Notes: generated by a model from the sequence alone, not told the origin. A stretch of DNA of 38,996 nt from Caryophanales bacterium (GCA_947459205.1 CANHCR010000022.1:1-38996), one strand, 5' to 3'. Positions 16,901 through 24,300 are shown, counted from the stretch's first letter. Program-made: numbers and translations.

Positions 16901-18312
16901 GAAGGGGTGATTGTGGTGCCGACAAGCGTACCGTTGCGATACACCTCATACCCGGTTACACCGATGTTATCGTTTGAAGCAGTCCAACTTAATTGCGCTG
17001 ACGTTCTTGTGACATTTGTTGCAGAAATATTGGTCGGGACTGAAGGAGCGCTGGCATCAATGCCAGGAACAAACAGCGACAAATTAAGTGTCTTCAACGG
17101 CTGCCCTGGGGTGTTTAATTTTACAGCGTAATTAAATGTTTTGTCGGTCGATTGATTTTCAACATAAATCGGCTGAGTGAATAGTTTTTGTTGCATCGCT
17201 GAGAAACTGCCTGTGCTAACCGAGAATGTCTGCCTTTTCACGCCGCTATCAAGAATATAGATTCCCGCCGGCAACTCGTAAGTAAGCGTAGAGGCCGAAA
17301 CGGAATAGTTGACAAGGTTATTCAAGTATGTTTGTACAGTAATTGGATTCGGAGTATAACCGCCTTTTACATTTTGTACGCTAGGGTCAGAGTTCACTGA
17401 AATACCAAGTGGCGGATTCAAATTCTGATTTAAACCGGAGACCCCGTAATAAGTGCGCACCACTTTCGTTTGACCGGCAGGCAAGGCGAATTCATAATAC
17501 ATGACTACCGCACTATCACCATTAGCGGTACCTTCGATATTCGAGTAATTCCAGGTTGTACCTACGACAGAACTCCAACTGGTAAACTGTACTTTATTCG
17601 GTCTCTCTCCGTCTTTGCGAATAAGCGTGCCTTGAGCAACGACCGTCGGAGAAGTCAGATTATCAAACGCTTGCCAATAATTCGGGATGGCTGAACCCGT
17701 CAATTCTTTGTGCGTTGTAAGCGAACCGACACCTGGTACATAGAACGGAGCATGATCATTGCTTCCAAGCATCGTATCGTACATGATCCGTACACCGCTG
17801 TTAATGCTGGATAAAGAATTGTTAGTGAGCACGTACTCCGCTTCAAGGACGTCTCTGCGTCCAGAGACTTTCCCGTCAACAAATCGCAAGTTTTGCGTTA
17901 CGTTGAGGTTATTGTATGTGTATGTCGAAGTCACTAGCGAAGTGTCGCCAGAGCCGCTTCTTGTTGGAGGTGTAACCAATTGCATCGGAACACTCGTATC
18001 TTTCCAACCAGACAACGAACTTAACGATGTAACGCCGTACACCATATTGGTCGAATTATATTTAATACTCGCGTAAGATGTGCCCGGAGCACTTCCGTAC
18101 AACAGACGCTGATTATTGTCCGAACTTTTATCCGGATCTCCGCCCGTTGTCCAAAGCGTGTACTTCGAATCAACATCATCATATCTAATTTCTAGAAATG
18201 AATTGGATGTTGTCAAAGTTGCAGCATGTGCAACAACAGACAAAACCATAACAAAAAACAAACTTAGTGCGGCTGATTTTGTGATGAATGGTAGAGAAAG
18301 CATTTTTTTCAA
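13954..18312 (-). CDS. Large secreted modular surface protein (Fn3, cadherin-like and Ig-like repeats)
   Basis: A 1452-residue secreted protein. TTG at 18312 is chosen as start because GGAG lies eight bases upstream. The order is a signal peptide (about 1-30, ending VVAHA), an N-terminal beta-rich domain of unknown family (about 31-415), three fibronectin type III units (about 420-695, with repeated GYEVYRNGTLVGTT), three cadherin-like units (about 697-990, each with ENxxxxxxVGTLxATDPD and ending TNVNEAP), then four repeats (about 995-1452) with 'VxITFxxxLxxxxxRxKxxxxAxxDxxGN' and ending DTTGP. No LPXTG motif, SLH domain or C-terminal membrane segment is seen, so the attachment mode is unclear. 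The layout suggests adhesion or a matrix role. The gene has its own promoter and terminator. Confidence 0.88.
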   Translation of the reverse strand: MKKMLSLPFITKSAALSLFFVMVLSVVAHAATLTTSNSFLEIRYDDVDSKYTLWTTGGDPDKSSDNNQRLLYGSAPGTSYASIKYNSTNMVYGVTSLSSLSGWKDTSVPMQLVTPPTRSGSGDTSLVTSTYTYNNLNVTQNLRFVDGKVSGRRDVLEAEYVLTNNSLSSINSGVRIMYDTMLGSNDHAPFYVPGVGSLTTHKELTGSAIPNYWQAFDNLTSPTVVAQGTLIRKDGERPNKVQFTSWSSVVGTTWNYSNIEGTANGDSAVVMYYEFALPAGQTKVVRTYYGVSGLNQNLNPPLGISVNSDPSVQNVKGGYTPNPITVQTYLNNLVNYSVSASTLTYELPAGIYILDSGVKRQTFSVSTGSFSAMQQKLFTQPIYVENQSTDKTFNYAVKLNTPGQPLKTLNLSLFVPGIDASAPSVPTNISATNVTRTSAQLSWTASNDNIGVTGYEVYRNGTLVGTTITPSFTMNGLAEGQTYSITVRAYDSAGNKSNASSPFNLTTLSSDTTAPSVPNGLSKGSPTATGYTISWNPSTDNVAVTGYEVYRNGTLVGTTSSTNYTFTGLTVLSSHAITVRAYDAAGNKSVASTALNAVVDDVVAPNAPTNLMVSAKTSNSVSLSWSAPTDNVAVTGYEIFNGTNPTPVGTASGTSFTVTGLSGGSAYTFTVRARDAAGNRSASSNEVVCTLGNSPSNISLSTSSITENNAANVTFATLTATDPDPLDTFSYSLVSGTGSTDNASFSIQGATLRANVSFNFEVKSSYSIRIRVTDSNNLTFEKTFTITITNVNEAPTDIVLSASTLPENAGINATVGTLSATDPDAGSTFTYSLVSGDGATDNGSFNINGAQLRATNSLNYESASSYSVRIQVVDAAGLMFAKVFTIGVTNVNEAPSSISLSSNLVDENVWVGYIVGSLTATDPDVGDTIKFSLTAGEGDDYNTSFAITGNQLRTVDNFEYVEDAEYFIRVKATDAAGLSYAQPIEIIITQANVKLDDSFKQLTVYFQEKLWNNTASVETLKNQMLIAENASDEVVNYEPAASLIENITINNRDNTVLITFKTPLKANIYRMKFAANAFRDIGNNKSAELVTSPFVVDSSGPKIVSVVVDKRQRVITITFNKTILNASTAAKSADKLKALKDAITITRNSNADTPVYNLLDARDSVLLSGKKLTVRLSNRLIDSNNKLKIAADALQDIGENKTPELNPNVELDTTGPSISKVTVESKNKKITISFKDLTSNNLTRGSAAVRAAALKAGIQLTSNGLDYAALDANDQVELISGQLIITLNTALTGSQNRVKILPNILKDEYGNANAEIISSAIIADGTGPVVVGTPSIQANSDNRTIEITFDERIFNASMERSTAVRAQALRAAVQYTLDADATTVTWTALSGTSERVMIKGKKLIISLSKSLPASKNFRVKIDAAVLNDLTGNSTLAIETDLFTIDTTGPKLR

Positions 18313-18354
18313 CAGTAACACTCCTCGTTCTGCGAATATTGTATATACATCATT

Positions 18355-18383
18355 AGCATACTACCATTAATTAGAATTGTAAA
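18355..18383 (-). promoter_or_regulatory. Promoter of the surface-protein gene
   Basis: On the minus strand TTTACA and TATGCT are separated by 17 bp, with the start codon about 43 bases downstream. Confidence 0.55.
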
Positions 18384-18419
18384 GAGAGATTGGTTGATTG
18401 ACGCCTAGTCAAAAACAGA

Positions 18420-18465
18420 CAAAAAAGCCTCGCCCCTGACAAATACTTATGTCAGGAGTGAGGCT
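18420..18465 (-). terminator. Rho-independent terminator after the small membrane protein gene
   Basis: A 15-base stem (AGCCTCGCCCCTGAC with GTCAGGAGTGAGGCT, two non-paired positions) with a ten-base loop. On the minus strand it is followed by TTTTTT. It lies 20 bases past the stop at 18485. Confidence 0.85.
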
Positions 18466-18484
18466 GTTATGTAACATTTTGTTC

Positions 18485-18745
18485 TTAATAGCCGCTCGAA
18501 GATGCCAGTAACATTCCTATAATAAACGCAATCACAAAAATAATGATGTAAAGAATAATCACGATTGCGGCCCAAATCAAATTCGCCTTTGCAAAATTAA
18601 TTTTATTTGGGTTTGCGGTGGAGCCACTCCCAAATGCCCAAACGAACAACATAATGATGTTGACAATCGGAATAATTAAAATCAAATATGTAATCATCCA
18701 ATCTTTGACCGACATCACCGGTGCCATTTGATTCTCTTGTTGCAT
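18485..18745 (-). CDS. Small two-helix membrane protein, unknown function
   Basis: An 86-residue protein. ATG 18745 follows AAAAGGAG by ten bases, and the longer in-frame start upstream would put this site inside the gene. It begins QQENQMAPVMSVKDWM and has two membrane helices, about 12-34 (YLILIIPIVNIIMLFVWAF) and 50-80 (LIWAAIVIILYIIIFVIAFIIGMLL), joined by a short polar loop (NPNKINFAKAN). Similar small proteins with MSVKDW and 'IPIVNIIMLFVWAF' are widespread in Firmicutes and have no known role. It has its own terminator and an upstream pair of palindromes. Confidence 0.75.
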   Translation of the reverse strand: MQQENQMAPVMSVKDWMITYLILIIPIVNIIMLFVWAFGSGSTANPNKINFAKANLIWAAIVIILYIIIFVIAFIIGMLLASSSGY

Positions 18746-18776
18746 CAAACAACCACTCCTTTTTAAATAGATTTTC

Positions 18777-18804
18777 GTGATAATTATCACCACATGATGT
18801 GTGG
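18777..18804. promoter_or_regulatory. Adjacent palindromes upstream of the small membrane protein gene
   Basis: GTGATAATTATCAC (18777-18790) is a perfect 14-bp palindrome. It is followed at once by CCACATGATGTGTGG (18790-18804), which can form a hairpin. They lie 32-60 bases upstream of the start at 18745, near a weak TTGGTA/TGATAA promoter on the minus strand. The position fits an operator, but no regulator is identified. Confidence 0.35.
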
Positions 18805-18930
18805 TATTACCAAAAAATACTATTCTCCATTTGAGCGAAAAATCCTTTTTTTAATAAAATCCTTCTTTTTTAGAATTAATTTCATAATTCGAAAGCCATG
18901 TGTTTACTGGGTTTGTAAGGCATGAAAAAA

Positions 18931-19002
18931 GGAGAACCTCCCCAACATCTCGAATTAATTAAGTAGCCGCAAAACCAAAACGAGATGAGAGAGGGGTTCT
19001 CC
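18931..19002 (+). repeat. Inverted repeat enclosing the transposase ribosome binding region
   Basis: Bases 18931-18952 and 18981-19002 are imperfect inverted copies (GGAGAACC and CATCTCG with CGAGATG and GGTTCTCC). The second arm contains GAGAGGGG, the only plausible ribosome site of the transposase, and ends five bases before its ATG. In a transcript entering from outside, the arms would pair and hide this site, a known control in several IS families. Confidence 0.55.
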
Positions 19003-19006
19003 CGTA

Positions 19007-20377
19007 ATGGCATTTATTCGACAAAACTACTTGTTTTCCCTGCAAGATCTTCTCGAAATGGACCAAGAAAATCGTTTTGACGCCATTTTCAACTGCATCG
19101 ACATCACTCCATTGCTCAAAATTGTGTTTCCAAAGTATCATTATGGTCCTGGTGCTCCCGTTCGCAACGATCACGCCGCCATGCTGTACTCGTTGTTCGC
19201 ACGCATCATCGAACGGATTCCGACGATTAAAGACCTGGTTCGTCGTCTGAAGCATGATGCTTTGTTTCGCTGGTGTTGCGGCTTCGATGTTGGACAAAGG
19301 GTTCCGTCCGAAGCGTCCTATTCCCGTATGATGACGAAACTATCGGCTCATCCACATGTGCTACAAGATGTTCAGCGGGAACTCGTTCAACGTGCGATTC
19401 AAGAAGGGTTTCTGACGGAAGACACGATTGCCATCGACTCCACGCACATCGAAGCACGGGAACGCGCCCCTTACACGACATCAACGAAGAAGTCCGAGCA
19501 AAACTCCACGAAGAAAAAACGTGGTCGCAAACCGAAAGCGGAACGAGCGTTGTTACTTGCTGAAAAGGTGGCGGAACTCGCTTCAAGACCGCTGTACGAA
19601 CAGGGAATCGTCGCTCAATTGGAAGCTCTGTTGGACATATTGGTACAGGAAATGCCGACAACTCCACAATGGGGTTGCAAGAAAAACAGCGAAACGCAGC
19701 AGATGTACTGGTATGGTTACAAGTTGCACTTGCTAGTTGGCGCACAGAACCAATACATCTTAGGTTCCATTATCTCATCCGCAAACCTGAACGACGGCAA
19801 GGCAGCCATCCCGTTACTCAAGCAGTTCCAACAATGCTATCCAGATTTCAAGTTAGCATTCGCCACCATGGATGCTGGATATGACCACGAACCGATTTAC
19901 AGGCAGTTGAACAAGATGAAGATTTCAGGGATTATCGCTTACAACCGAAGGCGGGAACCGAGTCCAATTGGCTGCGATGAACATTTTGCACCGGTCTGCA
20001 TCAAGCAACATTCCTACCGCTACGACAGTTACGATTCAACCTATGAAACCATCAAGTACACGGAACCGAAGGAATGCAGCACCTGTCCGTTTGCCGCGCA
20101 AGGCGAATGTCAGAAGGTGTACAAAATCAAGATTACCGATGACCTCAGGCGATACTGTGCGCCGGCAAGAGGCAGTGCGAAGTGGAAACTGATTTACAAA
20201 CGACGGACAGCAGTGGAACGGGTGAACGCGTACTTGAAGCAATTTTTCGGTATTGAAAACATTCGTTACCGAACTGGAAAACGAGCAAAAATGCAGATGG
20301 ACATGACGACACTGGTGTACAACGCGCTGTGTCTAGCGAAAGACCGATTGAATCAGCAATTGCAGGAAGGAGAGTAG
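19007..20377 (+). CDS. Transposase, IS1182 family type
   Basis: A full-length transposase of 456 residues. The N-terminal domain (LVRRLKHDALFRWCCGFD, PSEASYSR) is typical of IS1182/IS4-like DDE transposases. A first catalytic Asp lies in TIAIDSTHIEARE (about 141-153). A Lys/Arg-rich patch (KKKRGRKPKAER) follows. A second Asp is in FATMDAGYDHEPIY and the third acidic residue in YKRRTAVERVNAYLKQFFGIENIRYR. A Cys cluster (CSTCPFAAQGEC) is usual for the family. The reading frame is intact, so the element may still be active. Confidence 0.9.
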   Translation: MAFIRQNYLFSLQDLLEMDQENRFDAIFNCIDITPLLKIVFPKYHYGPGAPVRNDHAAMLYSLFARIIERIPTIKDLVRRLKHDALFRWCCGFDVGQRVPSEASYSRMMTKLSAHPHVLQDVQRELVQRAIQEGFLTEDTIAIDSTHIEARERAPYTTSTKKSEQNSTKKKRGRKPKAERALLLAEKVAELASRPLYEQGIVAQLEALLDILVQEMPTTPQWGCKKNSETQQMYWYGYKLHLLVGAQNQYILGSIISSANLNDGKAAIPLLKQFQQCYPDFKLAFATMDAGYDHEPIYRQLNKMKISGIIAYNRRREPSPIGCDEHFAPVCIKQHSYRYDSYDSTYETIKYTEPKECSTCPFAAQGECQKVYKIKITDDLRRYCAPARGSAKWKLIYKRRTAVERVNAYLKQFFGIENIRYRTGKRAKMQMDMTTLVYNALCLAKDRLNQQLQEGE

Positions 20378-20663
20378 CTGTCTAGTCATTAAGCAGTCCA
20401 AATGCACAATGAACGCAGACATTTTTGAAAAATGAAAAATCCAACTTTGTCCTAGAAGGTTGCATTTTTGATTTTTTGAAATCAGTAATTATGAAATTTA
20501 TTTTACACCGAATTCATTTTCTTGTTGCACGCAATTTAACCAAATATTGTTTGAACCAAACCATAACCCAAATCACTAACTCAAAAAAAAATGTCACGAA
20601 ATCACCAAAAACCGCCTTTTCCCCGCCCAACCGCACCCCATTTTCACTCCAATCCGAACACAA

Positions 20664-20699
20664 CAAAAAAAGCCTTAAACCCTTGCGCCACAAGGGTTT
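20664..20699 (-). terminator. Rho-independent terminator of the tRNA unit
   Basis: A perfect nine-base stem AAACCCTTG/CAAGGGTTT with a five-base loop. On the minus strand a run of seven T follows after AAGGC. It lies about 24 bases after the tRNA-Leu. Confidence 0.85.
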
Positions 20700-20722
20700 G
20701 AAGCTCTTCGTTTCGGCACTGA

Positions 20723-20803
20723 TGCGGTCGGGGGGATTTGAACCCCCACGGGTCTCCCCGCCACCCCCTCAAGATGGTGTGTCTGCCGTTCCACCACGAC
20801 CGC
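20723..20803 (-). tRNA. tRNA-Leu (GAG)
   Basis: The acceptor arms GCGGTCG and CGACCGC pair. The anticodon loop TTGAGGG, closed by CCATC/GGTGG, gives anticodon GAG. A long variable arm (CGGGGAGACCCG) marks it as a class II tRNA, and the T loop TTCAAAT is present. The CCA is not encoded. It decodes CUC and CUU. Tandem with tRNA-Lys. Confidence 0.95.
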
Positions 20804-20885
20804 GTATCGTATATTCCATTATCGTTGTGAGCGTGACCGCCATCCATTTCCGCCCGCTGCACACTCTCGCTCGTTTAGACAAAAA

Positions 20886-20961
20886 TGGTGAGCCATGGAG
20901 GACTCGAACCTCCGACACCCTGATTAAAAGTCAGGTGCTCTACCAACTGAGCTAATGGCTC
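20886..20961 (-). tRNA. tRNA-Lys (TTT)
   Basis: The acceptor stem GAGCCAT/ATGGCTC, D arm TAGCTCAGTTGGTAGAGC, anticodon loop CTTTTAA (anticodon TTT) and T loop TTCGAGT are all present, and the 3' CCA is encoded. It is the first gene of the tRNA unit. Confidence 0.97.
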
Positions 20962-20979
20962 ACGTTCACAACAGAATCT

Positions 20980-21008
20980 ATTATATCGAATGAACATGCA
21001 GTTTACAA
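20980..21008 (-). promoter_or_regulatory. Promoter of the tRNA-Lys/tRNA-Leu unit
   Basis: TTGTAA and a perfect TATAAT on the minus strand, 17 bp apart. The tRNA-Lys 5' end lies about 18 bases downstream. Confidence 0.8.
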
Positions 21009-21033
21009 GTGCAAAACAAAAAAATTTACATCC

Positions 21034-21537
21034 TCATGTTTCTAGCCCCAACGCATACAAATCAAGCCGCCCATGACAGCGACTACACGCATAGCGCGCC
21101 GGGTTGCACCGGATCCGCCGCGGGTACTCCGCCTCGCACGATCGGCACTTCAGCACATAGCAAAACGCCGCCCGCCTGCGCACGATGACACCGTCGGCAT
21201 CCACCGAACCATTCGCCCCCGTCAGCGCCTTACAGAACCGCGTTCCCCCCACTTGCTGCAGCAACGCCTTAAACTCTCGGTCACGGTGCCGATAGCCGCG
21301 CCCCTGCAAGTGTAGATGATAATGACACAACTCGTGCTTAATAATCTTTTCAAACTCTTCGATCCCATGCACCGCCAGCTGCGCCGGGTTAAAGTCAATA
21401 TCATGCGAACGCAAATGGTAGCGTCCACCCGTCCGCGCCAACCGCCGATTAAACGTCGCCCTGTGCAAAAACGGCCGCCCAAACCAGCGCAGCGAAATCT
21501 CCTCCACCAGCGCCTGCAACTGCTCATCATTCATCAT
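21034..21537 (-). CDS. sprT: SprT-family protein (YdcK-like)
   Basis: A 167-residue protein with the SprT-like zinc-metallopeptidase motif HELCHYHLH (about residues 67-75). A C-terminal zinc ribbon carries CRSC and CSRC (about 131-155). Eukaryotic SPRTN relatives cut DNA-crosslinked proteins; the bacterial role is not defined. The length and the zinc ribbon match B. subtilis YdcK. AAGGA precedes the ATG at 21537 by ten bases. It follows the TIGR03943 gene by six bases, so it is read with that gene and the permease, next to a cluster of zinc genes. Confidence 0.88.
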   Translation of the reverse strand: MMNDEQLQALVEEISLRWFGRPFLHRATFNRRLARTGGRYHLRSHDIDFNPAQLAVHGIEEFEKIIKHELCHYHLHLQGRGYRHRDREFKALLQQVGGTRFCKALTGANGSVDADGVIVRRRAAFCYVLKCRSCEAEYPRRIRCNPARYACSRCHGRLDLYALGLET

Positions 21538-21543
21538 CGCCGT

Positions 21544-22590
21544 CTATTCCTTCAAAAAATCGTAGTTCGGATACACATACTGGTTTTTCGGCTCAGGAAT
21601 CGCCACCGCATCAACCACCCGCAACGTCAAAACTTCATACTCATCGCGCTTCGACTTCTCGACCACACCGGTCACTCGCACCCAATCGTTGTTTGCGAAC
21701 CGCTTCGCCTCCGCATCCTTGACCATCACCCCATACGGCGCCGCATCCGCCGAACAGCACTCCACCGCCAAACGACCGACGACAAACTGATCCGCCGCCA
21801 TTGTTTCGTCGCGGTACACGAACCCAGAAATCTCCACCTTTTTCCCTTGGAATTGCTGCAAGAAAAGATCAAAGGTCGTCAAATATTCCATATAGCGTGC
21901 CTCTTCTACACGAATTACGTCCTGAGGGTAGATGCGCGCCGCAAACAAGGCAAACTCTCGATCAAAATCGGCCATCGACACGAACCGTGGCACCCCATTT
22001 TTACCGCCGTAGATCACCGAACCGTCAGGTCCCGGCGTTCCCTCGGCCAACACCGCTTGCCGATGTTTTTCCATGTCCTCCGCAGATACCGGTTCAGCGC
22101 CGGATGCAGCATCTTTCGCCGACTGCGCCGCAATCTCCTCACGGAGCGCAGCATCCCCCGAACGCTTCGCCTCCATACTCGCCAGCGTCGTCAAATTCAT
22201 CCCTTTTTTCGCAGCAATCTCCGTACTCAGCGCCTGCTCCGGCAACACCACCGCCAACAGCAACGGGAACAACAGCAGACTATAACCCACCACCTGCTTC
22301 CATTGAAACACAAGCGGAATCTCATCCGACTCCATACAATCCTCACAATCGCAACTCTCCGCCTCATCCGTCCGCAGCAACTTCCCGAGTAACAAATAAA
22401 ACTGATGCGTCGCCATCACCAACAACACGACGCCCGACCCCAAAATCAGCCCGCTCATCCGCGGCGCAATGTAGTAGTGCATCTGATCCGTTTGCCACAG
22501 ATACAAAATATAATACCCAAGCCCAAGCAACACAATGACCCGAAGCAGCAGATGCACGACCTGCCGGTCCAACTTCCATTTGTCCCACAT
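21544..22590 (-). CDS. TIGR03943/DUF1980 family membrane protein (YcgQ-like)
   Basis: A protein of about 348 residues with two N-terminal membrane helices (VVHLLLRVIVLLGLGYYILYL and MSGLILGSGVVLLVMATHQFYLLL), a Cys cluster (CDCEDC at about 80-85) and a third helix (VVGYSLLLFPLLLAVVLPEQAL). A long soluble part ends in an OB-like domain (VEISGFVYRDE, RLAVECCSADAAPYGVMV, WVRVTGVV). This is the usual layout of the partner of COG0701 permeases (ycgQ with ycgR in B. subtilis). The pair has been linked to metal handling by gene context and is often near COG0523 genes. The start may be ATG 22590 or GTG 22593, both close to GGGAG. Confidence 0.85.
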   Translation of the reverse strand: MWDKWKLDRQVVHLLLRVIVLLGLGYYILYLWQTDQMHYYIAPRMSGLILGSGVVLLVMATHQFYLLLGKLLRTDEAESCDCEDCMESDEIPLVFQWKQVVGYSLLLFPLLLAVVLPEQALSTEIAAKKGMNLTTLASMEAKRSGDAALREEIAAQSAKDAASGAEPVSAEDMEKHRQAVLAEGTPGPDGSVIYGGKNGVPRFVSMADFDREFALFAARIYPQDVIRVEEARYMEYLTTFDLFLQQFQGKKVEISGFVYRDETMAADQFVVGRLAVECCSADAAPYGVMVKDAEAKRFANNDWVRVTGVVEKSKRDEYEVLTLRVVDAVAIPEPKNQYVYPNYDFLKE

Positions 22591-22641
22591 CACGTTCACG
22601 CTCCCTCAAATCAATTTCATCCCATTCAAACACCAATCCCA

Positions 22642-24111
22642 TCAAAACACCAGCGCGCCGACGATTAGCGACCCGACGAACACCGTCACCACCAATAGCA
22701 TCATCAAATAGAAGACAAACTTCGCACGGAACACCGCCAACATCATCAGCGTCGTTTTGAAATCCATCATCGGACCGAACACGAGAAACGCCAATAGCGA
22801 ACCGCCAGAGAACGTCATCGCAAACGACGAAGCGACGAACGCATCCGAAGTCGAGCAAATCGACAAAATATATGCGAACGCCATCATGAAAAGGTGCGAC
22901 CCAACCGCTCCGTCGCCGATCGAAACAAGCACATCGCGCGCAACGAACGTATGCACCGCCGCCGTAATCACGCAACCGAGCGCCAAATACTTGCCCATTT
23001 CGAAAAACTCGAGCGACGAATGTTTGAGCAGCGCCGAACCTTTTTGCGACCACTCGAACCGTACCAACCGGTCACGCACCGCTACCCACGTTTGTTTGCT
23101 AAACACACGCTTGCCGAATTGCTCAACGAATCTCTCGACGAAGCGCTTAGCGAAATCCTTGGCGACACCTTTGGCACGCTCCGCAACCTGGACTGCTCGT
23201 TCACGAACATCCTGCGCATAGTCCTTCTCCACTTTCGTCTCCGCCGACCAACCGATCAGCGCATCGCGCTCGGAATCTGTAACAGCCGATGATGACGCAT
23301 CATGCTCAGGCTGACTTTCGACTTTCTCCTGCACGGCGACTGGCTCGACTGGCTCACTAGACTCGATAGACTCAGTTTCCTCTAAAGTCTCATTATCGGA
23401 CTCAGCATCCGCACCCGCCAACCGCTCATTCAGCGTCAACGCCCGCTCCTCAGCCGCATCGGCTCGGCGCACCGACTCCACATCATCGCCAATCACGCGC
23501 CAGCCCGCATCATCATCCGCCACCCGCGAAGCAATCGTCACTTTTAGCGGCTGCACCGGCCCTCGCTCCACCACCGTCGGTTGCTCGAACGAAGCACCCG
23601 CCATTGGCGCTTGCTCAACCACCGTTACACCTACCACCGCCGGCTCCGGTCCCATCGCCAACTCCCCGAGCGAATGCTTCAACGGACTCTTTTTCACCGT
23701 CCGCAAAATGATCCAACCGACCGCCACCGCCACGATGAACGCCAGCCCCATCCGCGCATACGCCATCTCCGGCTGCGCACGAAACGCCATGTACGTCGAG
23801 AAGAACACAATCGGATTCAAAATCGGCCCGCTGATCACGAACACGATTGCAATGTATGTAGGCATCCCTTTTTGCAGCAGGCGCCGAATGACCGGAATCA
23901 TCCCGCACTCGCATATCGGAAACAGCAGCCCCAGCCCCGTGCCGAACAAAATCCCGAGCGCTGGATGCTTCGGCATCCACCTGCGCACCGTCTGCTCACT
24001 CACGAACATTTGCAGCAACGCCGCCAGCACCACGCCGAGCAGCACGAACGGAATCGCCTCAAGAAAAATGCTTATCAATATGTTTTTGAAAATATTCAAA
24101 TCAGTCTGCAA
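22642..24111 (-). CDS. COG0701 permease (YcgR-like) with long acidic insert
   Basis: A 489-residue permease of the COG0701 family. The conserved block GLLFPICECGMIPVIRRL is at about 60-77, and the second-half block SICSTSDAFVASSFA plus LVFGPMMDFKT is near the C-terminus. Family members are usually about 300 residues. Here about 190 residues (roughly 145-340) sit between the two halves, rich in Glu, Asp, Ser and Val, probably cytoplasmic and disordered. TTG 24111 is the start, eight bases after AGGAG. It leads a unit with the TIGR03943 gene and sprT. By context it is probably involved in metal transport; no transport assay or substrate can be inferred. Confidence 0.88.
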   Translation of the reverse strand: MQTDLNIFKNILISIFLEAIPFVLLGVVLAALLQMFVSEQTVRRWMPKHPALGILFGTGLGLLFPICECGMIPVIRRLLQKGMPTYIAIVFVISGPILNPIVFFSTYMAFRAQPEMAYARMGLAFIVAVAVGWIILRTVKKSPLKHSLGELAMGPEPAVVGVTVVEQAPMAGASFEQPTVVERGPVQPLKVTIASRVADDDAGWRVIGDDVESVRRADAAEERALTLNERLAGADAESDNETLEETESIESSEPVEPVAVQEKVESQPEHDASSSAVTDSERDALIGWSAETKVEKDYAQDVRERAVQVAERAKGVAKDFAKRFVERFVEQFGKRVFSKQTWVAVRDRLVRFEWSQKGSALLKHSSLEFFEMGKYLALGCVITAAVHTFVARDVLVSIGDGAVGSHLFMMAFAYILSICSTSDAFVASSFAMTFSGGSLLAFLVFGPMMDFKTTLMMLAVFRAKFVFYLMMLLVVTVFVGSLIVGALVF

Positions 24112-24148
24112 ATGGTTCGCTCCTGTTCCTCATCGCAAAGTCCCTTCA

Positions 24149-24177
24149 ATTATATCCTATGAAAAATCGCATGTACA
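24149..24177 (-). promoter_or_regulatory. Promoter of the permease unit
   Basis: On the minus strand TGTACA and a perfect TATAAT lie 17 bp apart, 38 bases before the TTG start. It diverges from the Zur-controlled promoter of the COG0523 genes. Confidence 0.55.
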
Positions 24178-24207
24178 TAGTATCGACATGTGCGCCAAAA
24201 CCACCAT

Positions 24208-24236
24208 TTGACAGTCGACACGCTACATTTTACAAT
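24208..24236 (+). promoter_or_regulatory. Sigma-A promoter of the COG0523 gene pair
   Basis: A perfect TTGACA and TACAAT with 17-bp spacing. The predicted transcription start falls just before or inside the Zur box at 24249-24271. Confidence 0.85.
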
Positions 24237-24248
24237 GAAAGCATCGTA

Positions 24249-24271
24249 TTAATCGTAAATTTTACTATTAA
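24249..24271. promoter_or_regulatory. Predicted Zur box
   Basis: An inverted repeat with core TCGTAAA-T-TTTACTA and flanking TTAA/TTAA, 10 of 11 pairs matched around base 24260. It resembles the Bacillus Zur consensus (TCGTAATnATTACGA). It starts 13 bases after the -10 box, where bound Zur would block transcription when zinc is plentiful. Confidence 0.75.
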
Positions 24272-24300
24272 CAACCAATACTCAACGGAGGCGATTGCCC

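Larger units (their letters stand above)
18881..20436 (+). mobile_element. IS1182-family-type insertion sequence (ends approximate)
   Basis: The element holds one transposase gene. Imperfect inverted repeats may mark the ends. The left end begins TTCATAATTCGAAA, and the right end read inward begins TTCATTTTTCAAAA, with partial matching for about 30 bp. I could not find a convincing target duplication, so the ends are uncertain by tens of bases. It lies between the small membrane protein gene and the tRNA genes. Confidence 0.45.

Noticed and set aside
18878-20498. AATTTCATAATT at 18878-18889 and its inverted copy at 20487-20498 as IS ends
   Set aside because: The match is short, AT-rich and does not extend in either direction, so it is probably chance. 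The weaker but longer repeat inside was preferred.
20644-20862. Minus-strand open frame over tRNA-Leu
   Set aside because: It covers the tRNA-Leu gene and its terminator and has no protein-like pattern.
20425-20955. Plus-strand open frame of 176 codons
   Set aside because: It runs antisense through both tRNA genes and ends in the tRNA-Lys. The coding look is accidental.
22894-24162. Several long plus-strand frames opposite the permease gene
   Set aside because: They are Arg/His/Pro-rich antisense shadows of a high-G+C coding region.
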